From a virus, in IMG/VR virus record IMGVR_UViG_3300025120_000149, positions 1-41,932 of that record: a stretch of DNA of 41,932 nucleotides; one strand, 5' to 3'. The stretch's first letter is position 1; every line of letters begins with the position of its first letter. Of this stretch, positions 5,928-12,790 are shown one piece after another. Both the position numbers and the translations under genes were made by a program. The notes below the pieces were generated by a model, which did no database searches, was not told where the DNA came from, and was given only the letters and a program-made list of their open reading frames with translations.

Positions 5928-7634
5928 ATGAATACAACAGAGATCAATGGTTTTAAGATTGACCAGTTCAATCAATATGATCTTGAAGTAGGGAAAAAAG
6001 AGGGTGTATGCCCTCTTTGCTCTGCTGATAGAAAACCTGAAAATCGCAAAGCAAAATGTGCTATGTATGATTGGGATCGTGGTCTTGGTACTTGTATGAA
6101 TTGCGATGAAGTATTTCAATTACATACTTTTCAACGCAAAGGTGATTTAAATAAAGTTTATACTAAACCAGAATGGAAAAACAATTTATCATTAAGTGAT
6201 AAGGCTGTTAAATGGTTTGAGTCAAGAGGTATATCACAAAAAACTTTAATTAAAATGAAAATTACAGAGGGTCCAGAATGGATGCCTCAAACATCTAAAG
6301 AAGAGAATACAATTCAATTCAATTATTTTATTAATAATGAACTTATAAATGTAAAATATAGAGATGGTAGAAAAAATTTTAAACTTGTCAAAGGAGCAGA
6401 AAAAGTATTTTATAATATTGATAATACTATTGGTCACGAATATGTGGTTATTGTGGAAGGCGAAATTGATGCTTTATCTTTTATGGAATCTAAGGTCGAC
6501 AGTGTGGTCTCTGTACCAAACGGAGCTACTCTTAATAGGCTTAACCTTGATTACCTTGATAACTGCATTGAATATTTCGAAGATAAGAAAAAAATCATTA
6601 TTGCAGTTGACCAAGATGAAGCCGGTCAAAATTTACAACAAGAACTCATTAGACGTTTTGGAGCAGAAGTATGCTATACACTTAGCTTCGGAGGCCTCAA
6701 GGATGCTAATGAATATCTCATGGCTTATGACAGCGTTATGCTTAAGCGTGTTGTTGATGAAGCTTCTCCTGTTCCTCTTGAAAATGTAGTAACCTTAAAA
6801 GATGTAAATGATGAACTACAAGAATTTATTCACGAAGGCTTTAAACCTGGGTATCAAGTCGGCCTTAATAACTTTGATAGCATATTCTCTACTTACACCG
6901 GTCAATTCATCACCGTTACAGGCGTTCCTAGCAGTGGGAAGTCTGATTTTGTTGATCGAATGGTGGTGGGATACCAAATGAAATACGGTTGGAAGACCGC
7001 ATTTGCTTCACCAGAGAATAAACCTACATTCTTACATACGCATAAGCTAATACGTAAGATAGGAGGTTGGATGCCTAAGAAAGAAGATATAGGCACAGAT
7101 AAATGGAATCAAGTTACAGAACTAGTAGATAATAACTTTTACTTTATAGAAAACGAAAGATATGATCTTGATTCTGTATTAACTAAAGGTGCTGAGCTTG
7201 TTAAACGTAAAGGTATAAAGTGTTTAGTTATAGATCCATATAATAAAGTAAAAATGAATGGAGCTAGCACAATGAGTATACCTGATGCAACGATGGAATA
7301 CTTAACACGAATAGAGGCTTTTGCAAAAAAGCATGATGTACTTGTTATTGTTGTAGCTCACCCAACTAAAATGTATAAGAAAGATGATGGAACAATGGAT
7401 GAACCGACAATGTACTCGATTAAAGGAGGTGGTGAGTGGTATGATGCTAGTTACCATGGGCTTCTTGTTCATAGGAATTATAACGATAAAACAGTTAAAG
7501 TTAAAGTTCTTAAAGTTAAATTCCAAAATCTTGGCGAAAATCAAGCTGAGGCGCACTTTAAATGGGATCATATTAGCGGTGATTATATACCTCATGAACA
7601 AGTAAAAATAGATGCTATGCCATGGGAGCCTTAA
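5928..7634 (+). CDS. Primase-helicase (T7 gp4-like)
   Basis: Bifunctional replication protein that unwinds the fork and makes primers. At the N-terminus a zinc ribbon has Cys28, Cys31, Cys56 and Cys59. The Toprim primase domain follows, with VIVEGEIDALSFMES near residue 173 and AVDQDEAGQ near 227. The C-terminal DnaB/RecA-type helicase has Walker A GVPSSGKS near residue 332, Walker B-like CLVIDPYNK near 428 and VLVIVVAHPTK near 475. Its 568 residues match T7 gp4 (566). Residue order and spacing are complete, so it should be active. It overlaps the next gene by 13 bases. No DNA polymerase for it to work with is visible. About 6440-6990 is less AT-rich than the rest of the gene. Confidence 0.95.
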   Translation: MNTTEINGFKIDQFNQYDLEVGKKEGVCPLCSADRKPENRKAKCAMYDWDRGLGTCMNCDEVFQLHTFQRKGDLNKVYTKPEWKNNLSLSDKAVKWFESRGISQKTLIKMKITEGPEWMPQTSKEENTIQFNYFINNELINVKYRDGRKNFKLVKGAEKVFYNIDNTIGHEYVVIVEGEIDALSFMESKVDSVVSVPNGATLNRLNLDYLDNCIEYFEDKKKIIIAVDQDEAGQNLQQELIRRFGAEVCYTLSFGGLKDANEYLMAYDSVMLKRVVDEASPVPLENVVTLKDVNDELQEFIHEGFKPGYQVGLNNFDSIFSTYTGQFITVTGVPSSGKSDFVDRMVVGYQMKYGWKTAFASPENKPTFLHTHKLIRKIGGWMPKKEDIGTDKWNQVTELVDNNFYFIENERYDLDSVLTKGAELVKRKGIKCLVIDPYNKVKMNGASTMSIPDATMEYLTRIEAFAKKHDVLVIVVAHPTKMYKKDDGTMDEPTMYSIKGGGEWYDASYHGLLVHRNYNDKTVKVKVLKVKFQNLGENQAEAHFKWDHISGDYIPHEQVKIDAMPWEP

Positions 7635-7897
7635 GTAAAAGACAAAAAGAACAAGCTAAATATAGATTACCCGAATGTAATCCAACTAAGGAACAACAAA
7701 AATATTATAATTATTGTGTTAATAAAAACATAATAATAAGTCCTATTGGAATTAATGCAACACCAGGTAAATGGTATATAGGAATTTCTACACCTGATAA
7801 CTATAAAAAAGTTTACAAAAGTAAATTTATTTATGATCAATATCAAATATGGGAAGAAATGTTTAATATGTGTAAATATTATTATGATAAACATTGA
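7622..7897 (+). CDS. Hypothetical basic protein (91 aa)
   Basis: Not recognised. The N-terminus is basic (about residues 1-22) and the remainder is rich in Lys, Tyr, Asn and Ile, with a beta-like GKWYIGISTP stretch and a Tyr-rich C-terminus. It overlaps the primase-helicase by 13 bases and thyA by 14, so all three are likely coupled. Two Cys near residues 32 and 83 do not form a motif. Confidence 0.65.
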   Translation: MGALSKRQKEQAKYRLPECNPTKEQQKYYNYCVNKNIIISPIGINATPGKWYIGISTPDNYKKVYKSKFIYDQYQIWEEMFNMCKYYYDKH

Positions 7898-8729
7898 AGA
7901 AGAATATTTAGGATTACTATCAGGAGTATTATACGGTGGTAATAATAAATCTGATAGAACAGGTACAGGTACAAGATCTGTATTTGGAAGAATGATAAGA
8001 CACGATATGAGTCTTGGATTTCCATTATTAACAACTAAAAAAATATATTGGAAAAATGCATTGGCGGAGATATTATGGATCATCAACGGTAGGACTGATA
8101 TTGCTTATTTGCATAATCACGGCGTTAAGTATTGGGATCCCGACTACAAAAGATCTGGAAGAAAAGATGGTACACTTGGACCTGTATATGGTGCTCAGTG
8201 GCGTAATTTCGGTGGTGTTGATCAGCTTGCAGCCGTTGTACGAGAACTCAAAACAAACCCTACATCTCGTAGACTTATGTTATCTTCTTGGAACCCGGCT
8301 GATCTTGATGATATGGTATTGCCTCCTTGCCATCACGGTTTTCAGTTATATAGTGACGGCACACACCTAGATCTTTTATTGTCACAAAGATCTGCAGATT
8401 TGTTTTTAGGATTACCATATGATATAGCTATGTATGGTTTTTTACTTGAAATGATAGCTAAAGGATCTTTACTTAAACCACGACACTTAACAATAAGTTT
8501 AGGTGATTGTCATATATATAATAATCATTTTGAACAAGTAAAAGAACAATTATCTCGTAAACCTAAAAACCTATCAAATGTTTCATTACATATGGGTATA
8601 TTTTTTGGCACTAGAGAATTGCCAGATCCAACTAGTAATAGGTTGGTAACACCAGAGTTTGATGATTTTATTATTAGAAATTACGAATCACACAAACCAA
8701 TAAAAGCAGAATTATCAGTAGGAACTTAA
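7884..8729 (+). CDS. thyA: Thymidylate synthase (ThyA)
   Basis: Methylates dUMP to dTMP using methylenetetrahydrofolate, supplying thymine for AT-rich phage DNA. Diagnostic stretches are DRTGTGTRSVFG, FPLLTTKK, EILWIINGRTD, GPVYGAQWR, the catalytic LPPCHHGFQ with Cys149, the dUMP-binding LLSQRSADLFLGLPYDI, and GDCHIYNNH. Its 281 residues compare with 264 in E. coli ThyA. ATG 7884 begins INIEEEYLGLLS, the normal start region; the frame stays open upstream to 7833 inside the previous gene. It works with the ribonucleotide reductase and MazG-like genes downstream. The frame is GC-richer at about 8055-8350. Confidence 0.95.
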   Translation: MINIEEEYLGLLSGVLYGGNNKSDRTGTGTRSVFGRMIRHDMSLGFPLLTTKKIYWKNALAEILWIINGRTDIAYLHNHGVKYWDPDYKRSGRKDGTLGPVYGAQWRNFGGVDQLAAVVRELKTNPTSRRLMLSSWNPADLDDMVLPPCHHGFQLYSDGTHLDLLLSQRSADLFLGLPYDIAMYGFLLEMIAKGSLLKPRHLTISLGDCHIYNNHFEQVKEQLSRKPKNLSNVSLHMGIFFGTRELPDPTSNRLVTPEFDDFIIRNYESHKPIKAELSVGT

Positions 8730-8739
8730 AACTAAAATT

Positions 8740-9096
8740 ATGAAAAAATTATTATTATTATTATTACCAATATTTACATTTGCACAATTTGATAATATAT
8801 ATTATTCAGGTATTGAAATAGTGCCTATAGAAGATGATTTATATATTGAGCCAATACAACAAGGAACAGTAATAGCAACATCATTATATTATCCTAGTTT
8901 AAAAAATGATTATAATGTAAATACTATAAGAGGAAAAATTATTGATTCATTTAAATCTGAATCTGATTTTGATGCTGTAATTGAATCTAACTGGAAAAGT
9001 GATTATATTGTACGACCAGGAGAATTTAAAAAAGATGCATTAGTAAGAGGTCAAAATAATAAATATTATATTGTAAGATGGGAGTACAATCAATAA
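8740..9096 (+). CDS. Secreted or periplasmic hypothetical protein with signal peptide
   Basis: The N-terminus is a textbook signal peptide: MKK, then LLLLLLPIF, then TFAQF with likely cleavage after Ala15. The FAQ ending is frequent in flavobacterial secreted proteins. The mature part, about 103 residues, is acidic and aromatic with no Cys and no recognised domain. A secreted protein between thyA and a MazG-like gene is unexpected. It could act on the infected cell's envelope, for instance blocking another phage, but nothing in the sequence proves that. No lipobox Cys is present, so it is not a lipoprotein. It overlaps the next gene by 19 bases. Confidence 0.75.
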   Translation: MKKLLLLLLPIFTFAQFDNIYYSGIEIVPIEDDLYIEPIQQGTVIATSLYYPSLKNDYNVNTIRGKIIDSFKSESDFDAVIESNWKSDYIVRPGEFKKDALVRGQNNKYYIVRWEYNQ

Positions 9097-9872
9097 GCAC
9101 AGGTAAATATAAAGTTTATCACATACTAGGTAAGAAGATAGGCTGCACAACTAATTTACAAAAACGAGTTGTAGAAGAACAGGGTTTTAAACCTGGTGAA
9201 TATGAAATATTATTTGAAACAAATGATATTAAGGAAGCTGCTGATGCAGAAAGACAATTACAAAAAGATTTAGGTTATAAAGTTGATATAAAACCATATG
9301 ATAAATTATTTAAAAAACCTATGAGTAAACAAGTAAACGTAACAGATCAAACAACTACATTTGCTGTATCTAAAGATGAAATTGATGGTAGTTTTTTAGG
9401 TGACTTGCAATGGGAAACACCTTATGGTACTATTGATATAAACGCTACAGATAAAATAGAGTGGATTATAGATAATGCTAAAACTTCTATGTTTAATGCT
9501 AATCGTTGCTATGTGTACAATAAGGCAATGCATGAAGCTAGTCCTTTTCAAAAACATAAAGAAAAATTATATTCTCATCAAGATCAATTTCAATTAATTA
9601 GAGAGTGGGCAAAAGAAAGAGGTTTATATAACAAGGGTAATGCTACTACACAGTATGTTAAGCTTCAAGAAGAAGCTGGTGAGCTTGCTAAAGCTTTGTT
9701 AAAAAATGATCAGCCTGAAGTTATAGATGCTATAGGTGATATGGTTGTTGTATTAACTAACTTAGCTTATATGAGAGGCGTAAATATAGAAAACTGTATA
9801 AGCTCTGCTTATGATGTTATATCTAAACGTAAAGGTAAAATGATTAATGGAACATTTGTAAAAGATGCGTGA
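9078..9872 (+). CDS. GIY-YIG-like / MazG-like NTP pyrophosphohydrolase fusion
   Basis: Two-part protein of 264 residues. The C-terminal part (about 185-255) has the all-alpha MazG metal site: LQEEAGELAKALL (Glu198, Glu199, Glu202) and EVIDAIGD (Glu214, Asp217, Asp221), so it probably hydrolyses nucleoside triphosphates to monophosphates. The N-terminal part (about 10-70) resembles a GIY-YIG nuclease core: KVY (12-14), KIGCTTNL with KIG at 20-22, Arg30, and Glu58 in AADAERQLQ. The family tripeptides are degenerate, so activity is doubtful. A linker of about 100 residues joins them. It lies beside a second MazG-like gene and the thyA and nrd genes, suggesting dNTP pool control. Confidence 0.7.
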   Translation: MGVQSISTGKYKVYHILGKKIGCTTNLQKRVVEEQGFKPGEYEILFETNDIKEAADAERQLQKDLGYKVDIKPYDKLFKKPMSKQVNVTDQTTTFAVSKDEIDGSFLGDLQWETPYGTIDINATDKIEWIIDNAKTSMFNANRCYVYNKAMHEASPFQKHKEKLYSHQDQFQLIREWAKERGLYNKGNATTQYVKLQEEAGELAKALLKNDQPEVIDAIGDMVVVLTNLAYMRGVNIENCISSAYDVISKRKGKMINGTFVKDA

Positions 9873-10149
9873 TAAAATTATAAAAGATGTTATCGATAAG
9901 TTCAAGGAACGAAGCGATGTAGGATATAAAAAGTATGGAGTTACATTGCATGATGATGAACCTAGTTTACATAAATGGTTAAATCATTTGCAAGAAGAAT
10001 TAATGGACGCTGTTAATTATATTCAAAAACTTAAAATGGAAACAAGTGATGCATTAGAAGAAAAAATACTAAAAGACTACGAAGAAAAAGATAGTTTTAG
10101 TAAACATTCTAATCCAGATTACCAATGGACATCTGATAAGACATGGTAA
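9865..10149 (+). CDS. MazG-like small protein (94 aa)
   Basis: The first 55 residues follow a small phage protein family often named MazG-like: KFKERSDVGYKKYGVTLHDD followed by WLNHLQEELMDAVNYIQKL, where HLQEELMDA supplies the conserved acidic helix. These are thought to be single-helical-bundle nucleotide pyrophosphohydrolases, but several have no tested activity. The C-terminal 35 residues are charged and look disordered. It overlaps the preceding MazG fusion by 8 bases and the endonuclease by 7. Confidence 0.65.
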   Translation: MRDKIIKDVIDKFKERSDVGYKKYGVTLHDDEPSLHKWLNHLQEELMDAVNYIQKLKMETSDALEEKILKDYEEKDSFSKHSNPDYQWTSDKTW

Positions 10150-10592
10150 AACGTCGTAGCAAAAAGAAGGGGCCCGTGCAGGCTAAAAAAATATCTTACG
10201 ACGGAATTAATTTTGCGTCAGGTTTAGAACGATATACATATATGGCTCTTAAAAAAAACAAATTATTTGAAGGATATGAAAATGAAGTTTTCCAGCTTAT
10301 CGAAGGATTTAATTTTAACAATGAATCTTTTGAAAAACAAGCAAACGGGAAAGGTGAATATACTAACCGAGGGCAAAAGAAAATACTGGGAATTAAGTAT
10401 ACACCTGACTTTGTTGGAAAAGACTATATAATTGAATGTAAGGGAAGGGCTAATGAGTCTTTCCCTATAAGATGGAAATTATTTAAATTATGGCTTACGA
10501 AAAACAAAATTGGAAAGACGCTTTACAAGCCGCAAAACCAAAAGGAAGTGGAAGCGACAATGATTCTGATCAAAGAGAACAGAAGAAGATAG
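10143..10592 (+). CDS. Endonuclease I-like Holliday junction resolvase (T7 gp3-like)
   Basis: Cuts branched DNA before packaging and may help degrade host DNA. The active-site layout of T7 endonuclease I is visible: Glu29 in ASGLERYTY, Asp89 in YTPDF, and Glu98 and Lys100 in IIECKG. In T7 the residues are Glu20, Asp55, Glu65 and Lys67; D-to-E-to-K spacing is nearly identical. The length of 149 residues equals that of the T7 enzyme. The N-terminus is very basic (KRRSKKKG). The last 34 codons share bases 10490-10592 with the next frame. Confidence 0.85.
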   Translation: MVKRRSKKKGPVQAKKISYDGINFASGLERYTYMALKKNKLFEGYENEVFQLIEGFNFNNESFEKQANGKGEYTNRGQKKILGIKYTPDFVGKDYIIECKGRANESFPIRWKLFKLWLTKNKIGKTLYKPQNQKEVEATMILIKENRRR

Positions 10593-10720
10593 CAAGGTTA
10601 ATGTATTCAAGAAGAGTTCTTGAGAAAAGTATAAAAGAATATATTAAAAAAAATAAAAGTGAAATTAGATATAGAGACATTGAAAAAATCGGAAGACAGT
10701 ATGGATTTTACATTAGCTGA
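10490..10720 (+). CDS. Hypothetical basic protein overlapping the resolvase 3' end (76 aa)
   Basis: An open frame from an ATG at 10490 shares 103 bases with the resolvase. Residues 1-34 are hydrophilic and disordered-looking (ALQAAKPKGSGSDNDSDQRE), and residues 37-76 are a basic helical stretch (RRVLEKSIKEYIKKNKSEIR). A second ATG at 10601, after the resolvase stop, would give a 39-residue protein without dual coding. Either start is possible. Not recognised; a DNA-binding role is only suggested by charge. Confidence 0.5.
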   Translation: MAYEKQNWKDALQAAKPKGSGSDNDSDQREQKKIARLMYSRRVLEKSIKEYIKKNKSEIRYRDIEKIGRQYGFYIS

Positions 10721-10784
10721 ACATTATAAAGAAAGAATAAATTTTCATATGAAAATGCTTATGTACTATTTAAATGAAAAATAA
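10701..10784 (+). CDS. Hypothetical microprotein (27 aa)
   Basis: The 27-residue frame, starting MDFTLAEHYKERINFHMKML, overlaps the previous gene by 20 bases and is immediately followed by the next ATG. It could form one amphipathic helix. It is a weak call that rests on tight packing. Confidence 0.35.
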   Translation: MDFTLAEHYKERINFHMKMLMYYLNEK

Positions 10785-10922
10785 ATGACAGGTTGGGAAG
10801 CTAGTGTTGGATTATATCCTGGAGTTCTTGTAGGTATGAGAAGCTATCCAGAGGAAACATTTGTAGAACATGTTTTTTATTTACCTTTTGTTGAACTGTG
10901 TATAACTTTTTATTATGAATAA
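10785..10922 (+). CDS. Hypothetical microprotein (45 aa)
   Basis: ATG directly follows the previous stop with no gap, and the end overlaps the next start by 8 bases. The product is hydrophobic and aromatic in its C-terminal half (FVEHVFYLPFVELCITFYY), so membrane association is possible though no clean transmembrane helix is seen. Not recognised. Confidence 0.45.
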   Translation: MTGWEASVGLYPGVLVGMRSYPEETFVEHVFYLPFVELCITFYYE

Positions 10923-11073
10923 ATTAAAAGAATATGTATTGCAAAAATACCCTAAAAGATTTAAAAACAAACCTATACTTATTAAAGAATTTGACAGTCA
11001 CTATGAAATTAATCATAACAAAGACGCTAGCCCTTTAATATTAGGTAAAAACTATTTAAATGAAAGAAAATAA
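10915..11073 (+). CDS. Hypothetical basic small protein (52 aa)
   Basis: Overlaps its upstream neighbour by 8 bases and the downstream gene by 14 bases. The protein is Lys-rich and opens MNKLKEYVLQKYPKRFKNK, with no Cys. Not recognised. The overlap pattern is the same as elsewhere in the operon and supports translation. Confidence 0.5.
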   Translation: MNKLKEYVLQKYPKRFKNKPILIKEFDSHYEINHNKDASPLILGKNYLNERK

Positions 11074-11278
11074 GTTAATAGAAATGTCTAATAAAATAGA
11101 CACAATGGGTAATGCTTTAAATAGGATTATTCAAGAATTAAACACGTTAAAAGATATATCGGTTGGTACAACTGAACTTATTAAATTAATGCCTGGTTAT
11201 AAAAAAGGATTAAAAGAATTAACTAAAGTGTTTGAAGAAAGAAAAAAAGAACAAGAAAACAAAAAACTAGAAGTTTAA
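11060..11278 (+). CDS. Hypothetical coiled-coil protein (72 aa)
   Basis: Almost entirely helical by composition, with hydrophobic residues at 3-4 spacing (IEMSNKIDTMGNALNRIIQE, then ELIKLMPGYKKGLKELTKVF) and a Lys/Glu-rich tail. It probably forms a coiled coil. It ends one base before nrdB, so it is likely co-translated with it; no motif links it to ribonucleotide reduction. Confidence 0.6.
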   Translation: MKENKLIEMSNKIDTMGNALNRIIQELNTLKDISVGTTELIKLMPGYKKGLKELTKVFEERKKEQENKKLEV

Positions 11279-11279
11279 A

Positions 11280-12248
11280 ATGGGATTATTTAATGAAAGA
11301 GTTGCATACAAACCGTTTGATTATCCAGAATACTATACTGAGGGATGGCTTAAACAAGCTCAAGCGTTCTGGCTTCATACCGAGATACCGATGTCAGGTG
11401 ATATCAAGGATTGGAACGAAAAGCTTACCAAAGCAGAGAAGAACCTGGTTGGAAATATACTTTTGGGATTTGCGCAAACAGAGTGTGCGGTATCTGATTA
11501 TTGGACGCAAAAAGTTGTATCGTGGTTTCCTAAGCATGAAATAAAACAAATGGCCATGATGTTTGGTAGTCAAGAAACTATACATGCTGTTGCTTATAGT
11601 TATCTTAATGAAACATTAGGCTTAGAAGATTTTGAAGCTTTTTTACAAGATGAAGCTACAATGGAACGTTTTAATAATTTAGTTAGCTATGAAGGAACTA
11701 GTAAAATTGGTATTGCAAAATCGTTGGCTATTTTTAGCGCTTTTGCTGAAGGAGTTAGTTTATATTCTGCTTTTGCTGTGTTATATAGCTTCCAATTAAG
11801 AAACCTTTTAAAAGGTATTGGTCAACAAATGAAATGGTCTGTTCGTGACGAATCATTGCACAGTAAAATGGGTTGTCAGTTGTTTAGACATATGTGCCAA
11901 GAAGATAATAAGTTATTAGAAGATTGTAAAAAAGATGTTATAGATGCAGCAGAAGCAATGCTTAAAGCAGAAGAGCGGTACATTGATAAAATGTTCGAAC
12001 AAGGGGATATTGAAAACCTTAAAGCCAACGATCTTAAACAGTTCATTAGAAAAAGACTTAATGAAAAGCTCGTTGAGCTCGGTTACAAACACCTCGGGAA
12101 ATACTTTAAATATGATGGTACCGGAGCAAGCAGACTCGATTGGTTTTACCATCTCACTGGGGGTCACACTCATACTGACTTTTTTGCTGTACGTCCCACC
12201 GATTATTCCAAAGCAAATGAGGGAGAAGATTTTGAAGATATTTGGTAA
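11280..12248 (+). CDS. nrdB: Class I ribonucleotide reductase small subunit (NrdB)
   Basis: Houses the metal centre and radical that start ribonucleotide reduction by NrdA. By spacing against E. coli NrdB, the ligands are Glu99 and His102 (QETIH), Glu157 (EGVSLY), and Glu191 and His194 (RDESLH), with the radical tyrosine Tyr106 (ETIHAVAY). The first ligand position, Asp in E. coli, falls on Glu68 (QTECAVSDYW). This substitution occurs in some class I subgroups with other metals, so the cofactor is uncertain. Its 322 residues are normal. The C-terminus is acidic (NEGEDFEDIW), as expected for the NrdA-binding tail. Sequence at about 11950-12220 is GC-richer with CTC/CTT leucine codons. Confidence 0.94.
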   Translation: MGLFNERVAYKPFDYPEYYTEGWLKQAQAFWLHTEIPMSGDIKDWNEKLTKAEKNLVGNILLGFAQTECAVSDYWTQKVVSWFPKHEIKQMAMMFGSQETIHAVAYSYLNETLGLEDFEAFLQDEATMERFNNLVSYEGTSKIGIAKSLAIFSAFAEGVSLYSAFAVLYSFQLRNLLKGIGQQMKWSVRDESLHSKMGCQLFRHMCQEDNKLLEDCKKDVIDAAEAMLKAEERYIDKMFEQGDIENLKANDLKQFIRKRLNEKLVELGYKHLGKYFKYDGTGASRLDWFYHLTGGHTHTDFFAVRPTDYSKANEGEDFEDIW

Positions 12249-12400
12249 TGAGGAAAGTATGGAGGATTTGGGCAAAAGCTTTAGGAGAAAAATCTAAAGA
12301 AAATGCTGATGGTGTAGCTTTTGTAAGAACACTTTTAATACTTCAAGCTGTTATAACTAATATATTAATAGCATTAAACATAATACTAAATTGGATATGA
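12248..12400 (+). CDS. Small single-span membrane protein (50 aa)
   Basis: ATG shares one base with the nrdB stop (TAATG). Residues 1-22 are basic and amphipathic; residues about 26-48 form one hydrophobic segment (FVRTLLILQAVITNILIALN). A one-helix membrane protein with a positive N-terminus is likely. It lies next to another small membrane protein inside the nrd cluster. Function unknown. Confidence 0.6.
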   Translation: MRKVWRIWAKALGEKSKENADGVAFVRTLLILQAVITNILIALNIILNWI

Positions 12401-12660
12401 AACATAGTTTTTTAAAATTACTAGTTAAAGACAGGAGAATAAGCGCTAAAGAAAGATTAGCTCATAGGCTAGGATATATGGGAACTGCTTTTATAATGAT
12501 AGGTCCTTACATATTAAGCTCAGGCAACATAGGACCTATAGTTTATATAATAGGTGGTTTTATATCATTGCCTCAAGTCTGGTTAGCTAAACAATGGAAT
12601 TTAGTTGCTGTTAATTTAAATGTTATGATTGGATATACTATATACTTATACAGTGGCTAA
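12397..12660 (+). CDS. Small membrane protein with two to three spans (87 aa)
   Basis: ATGA overlap with the preceding gene. After a basic N-terminus (KLLVKDRRISAKERLAHRLG) come hydrophobic segments at about residues 29-42 (TAFIMIGPYIL), 45-58 (IGPIVYIIGGFISL) and 69-85 (VAVNLNVMIGYTIYLY). It probably sits in the host inner membrane. The placement between nrdB and nrdA with no gaps suggests expression in the middle period, not with the lysis genes. Not recognised. Confidence 0.65.
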   Translation: MKHSFLKLLVKDRRISAKERLAHRLGYMGTAFIMIGPYILSSGNIGPIVYIIGGFISLPQVWLAKQWNLVAVNLNVMIGYTIYLYSG

Positions 12661-12790
12661 AGATATTATAAAATGTAGTCAATGTGATGCCACTTTCCCG
12701 GGTGGTTATGAGTACAGAATGCACTGGGAAAAAATGCATTTACAAGATGCTTTAAAACAAGTTAAAGAAAATAATAATGTGGAACAATGA
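12653..12790 (+). CDS. C2H2 zinc-finger microprotein, GTG start (45 aa)
   Basis: A GTG-initiated frame overlaps the membrane protein by 8 bases and nrdA by 14, exactly the overlap sizes used elsewhere in this operon. Residues 8-11 are CSQC; after 12 residues (DATFPGGYEYRM) comes His, then WEKM, then His. This is C-x2-C-x12-H-x4-H, the classical C2H2 zinc-finger spacing, followed by a helix (LQDALKQVKENN). It may bind DNA or a protein partner. No ATG is available before the CxxC, so a non-ATG start is needed. Confidence 0.65.
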   Translation: MAKDIIKCSQCDATFPGGYEYRMHWEKMHLQDALKQVKENNNVEQ

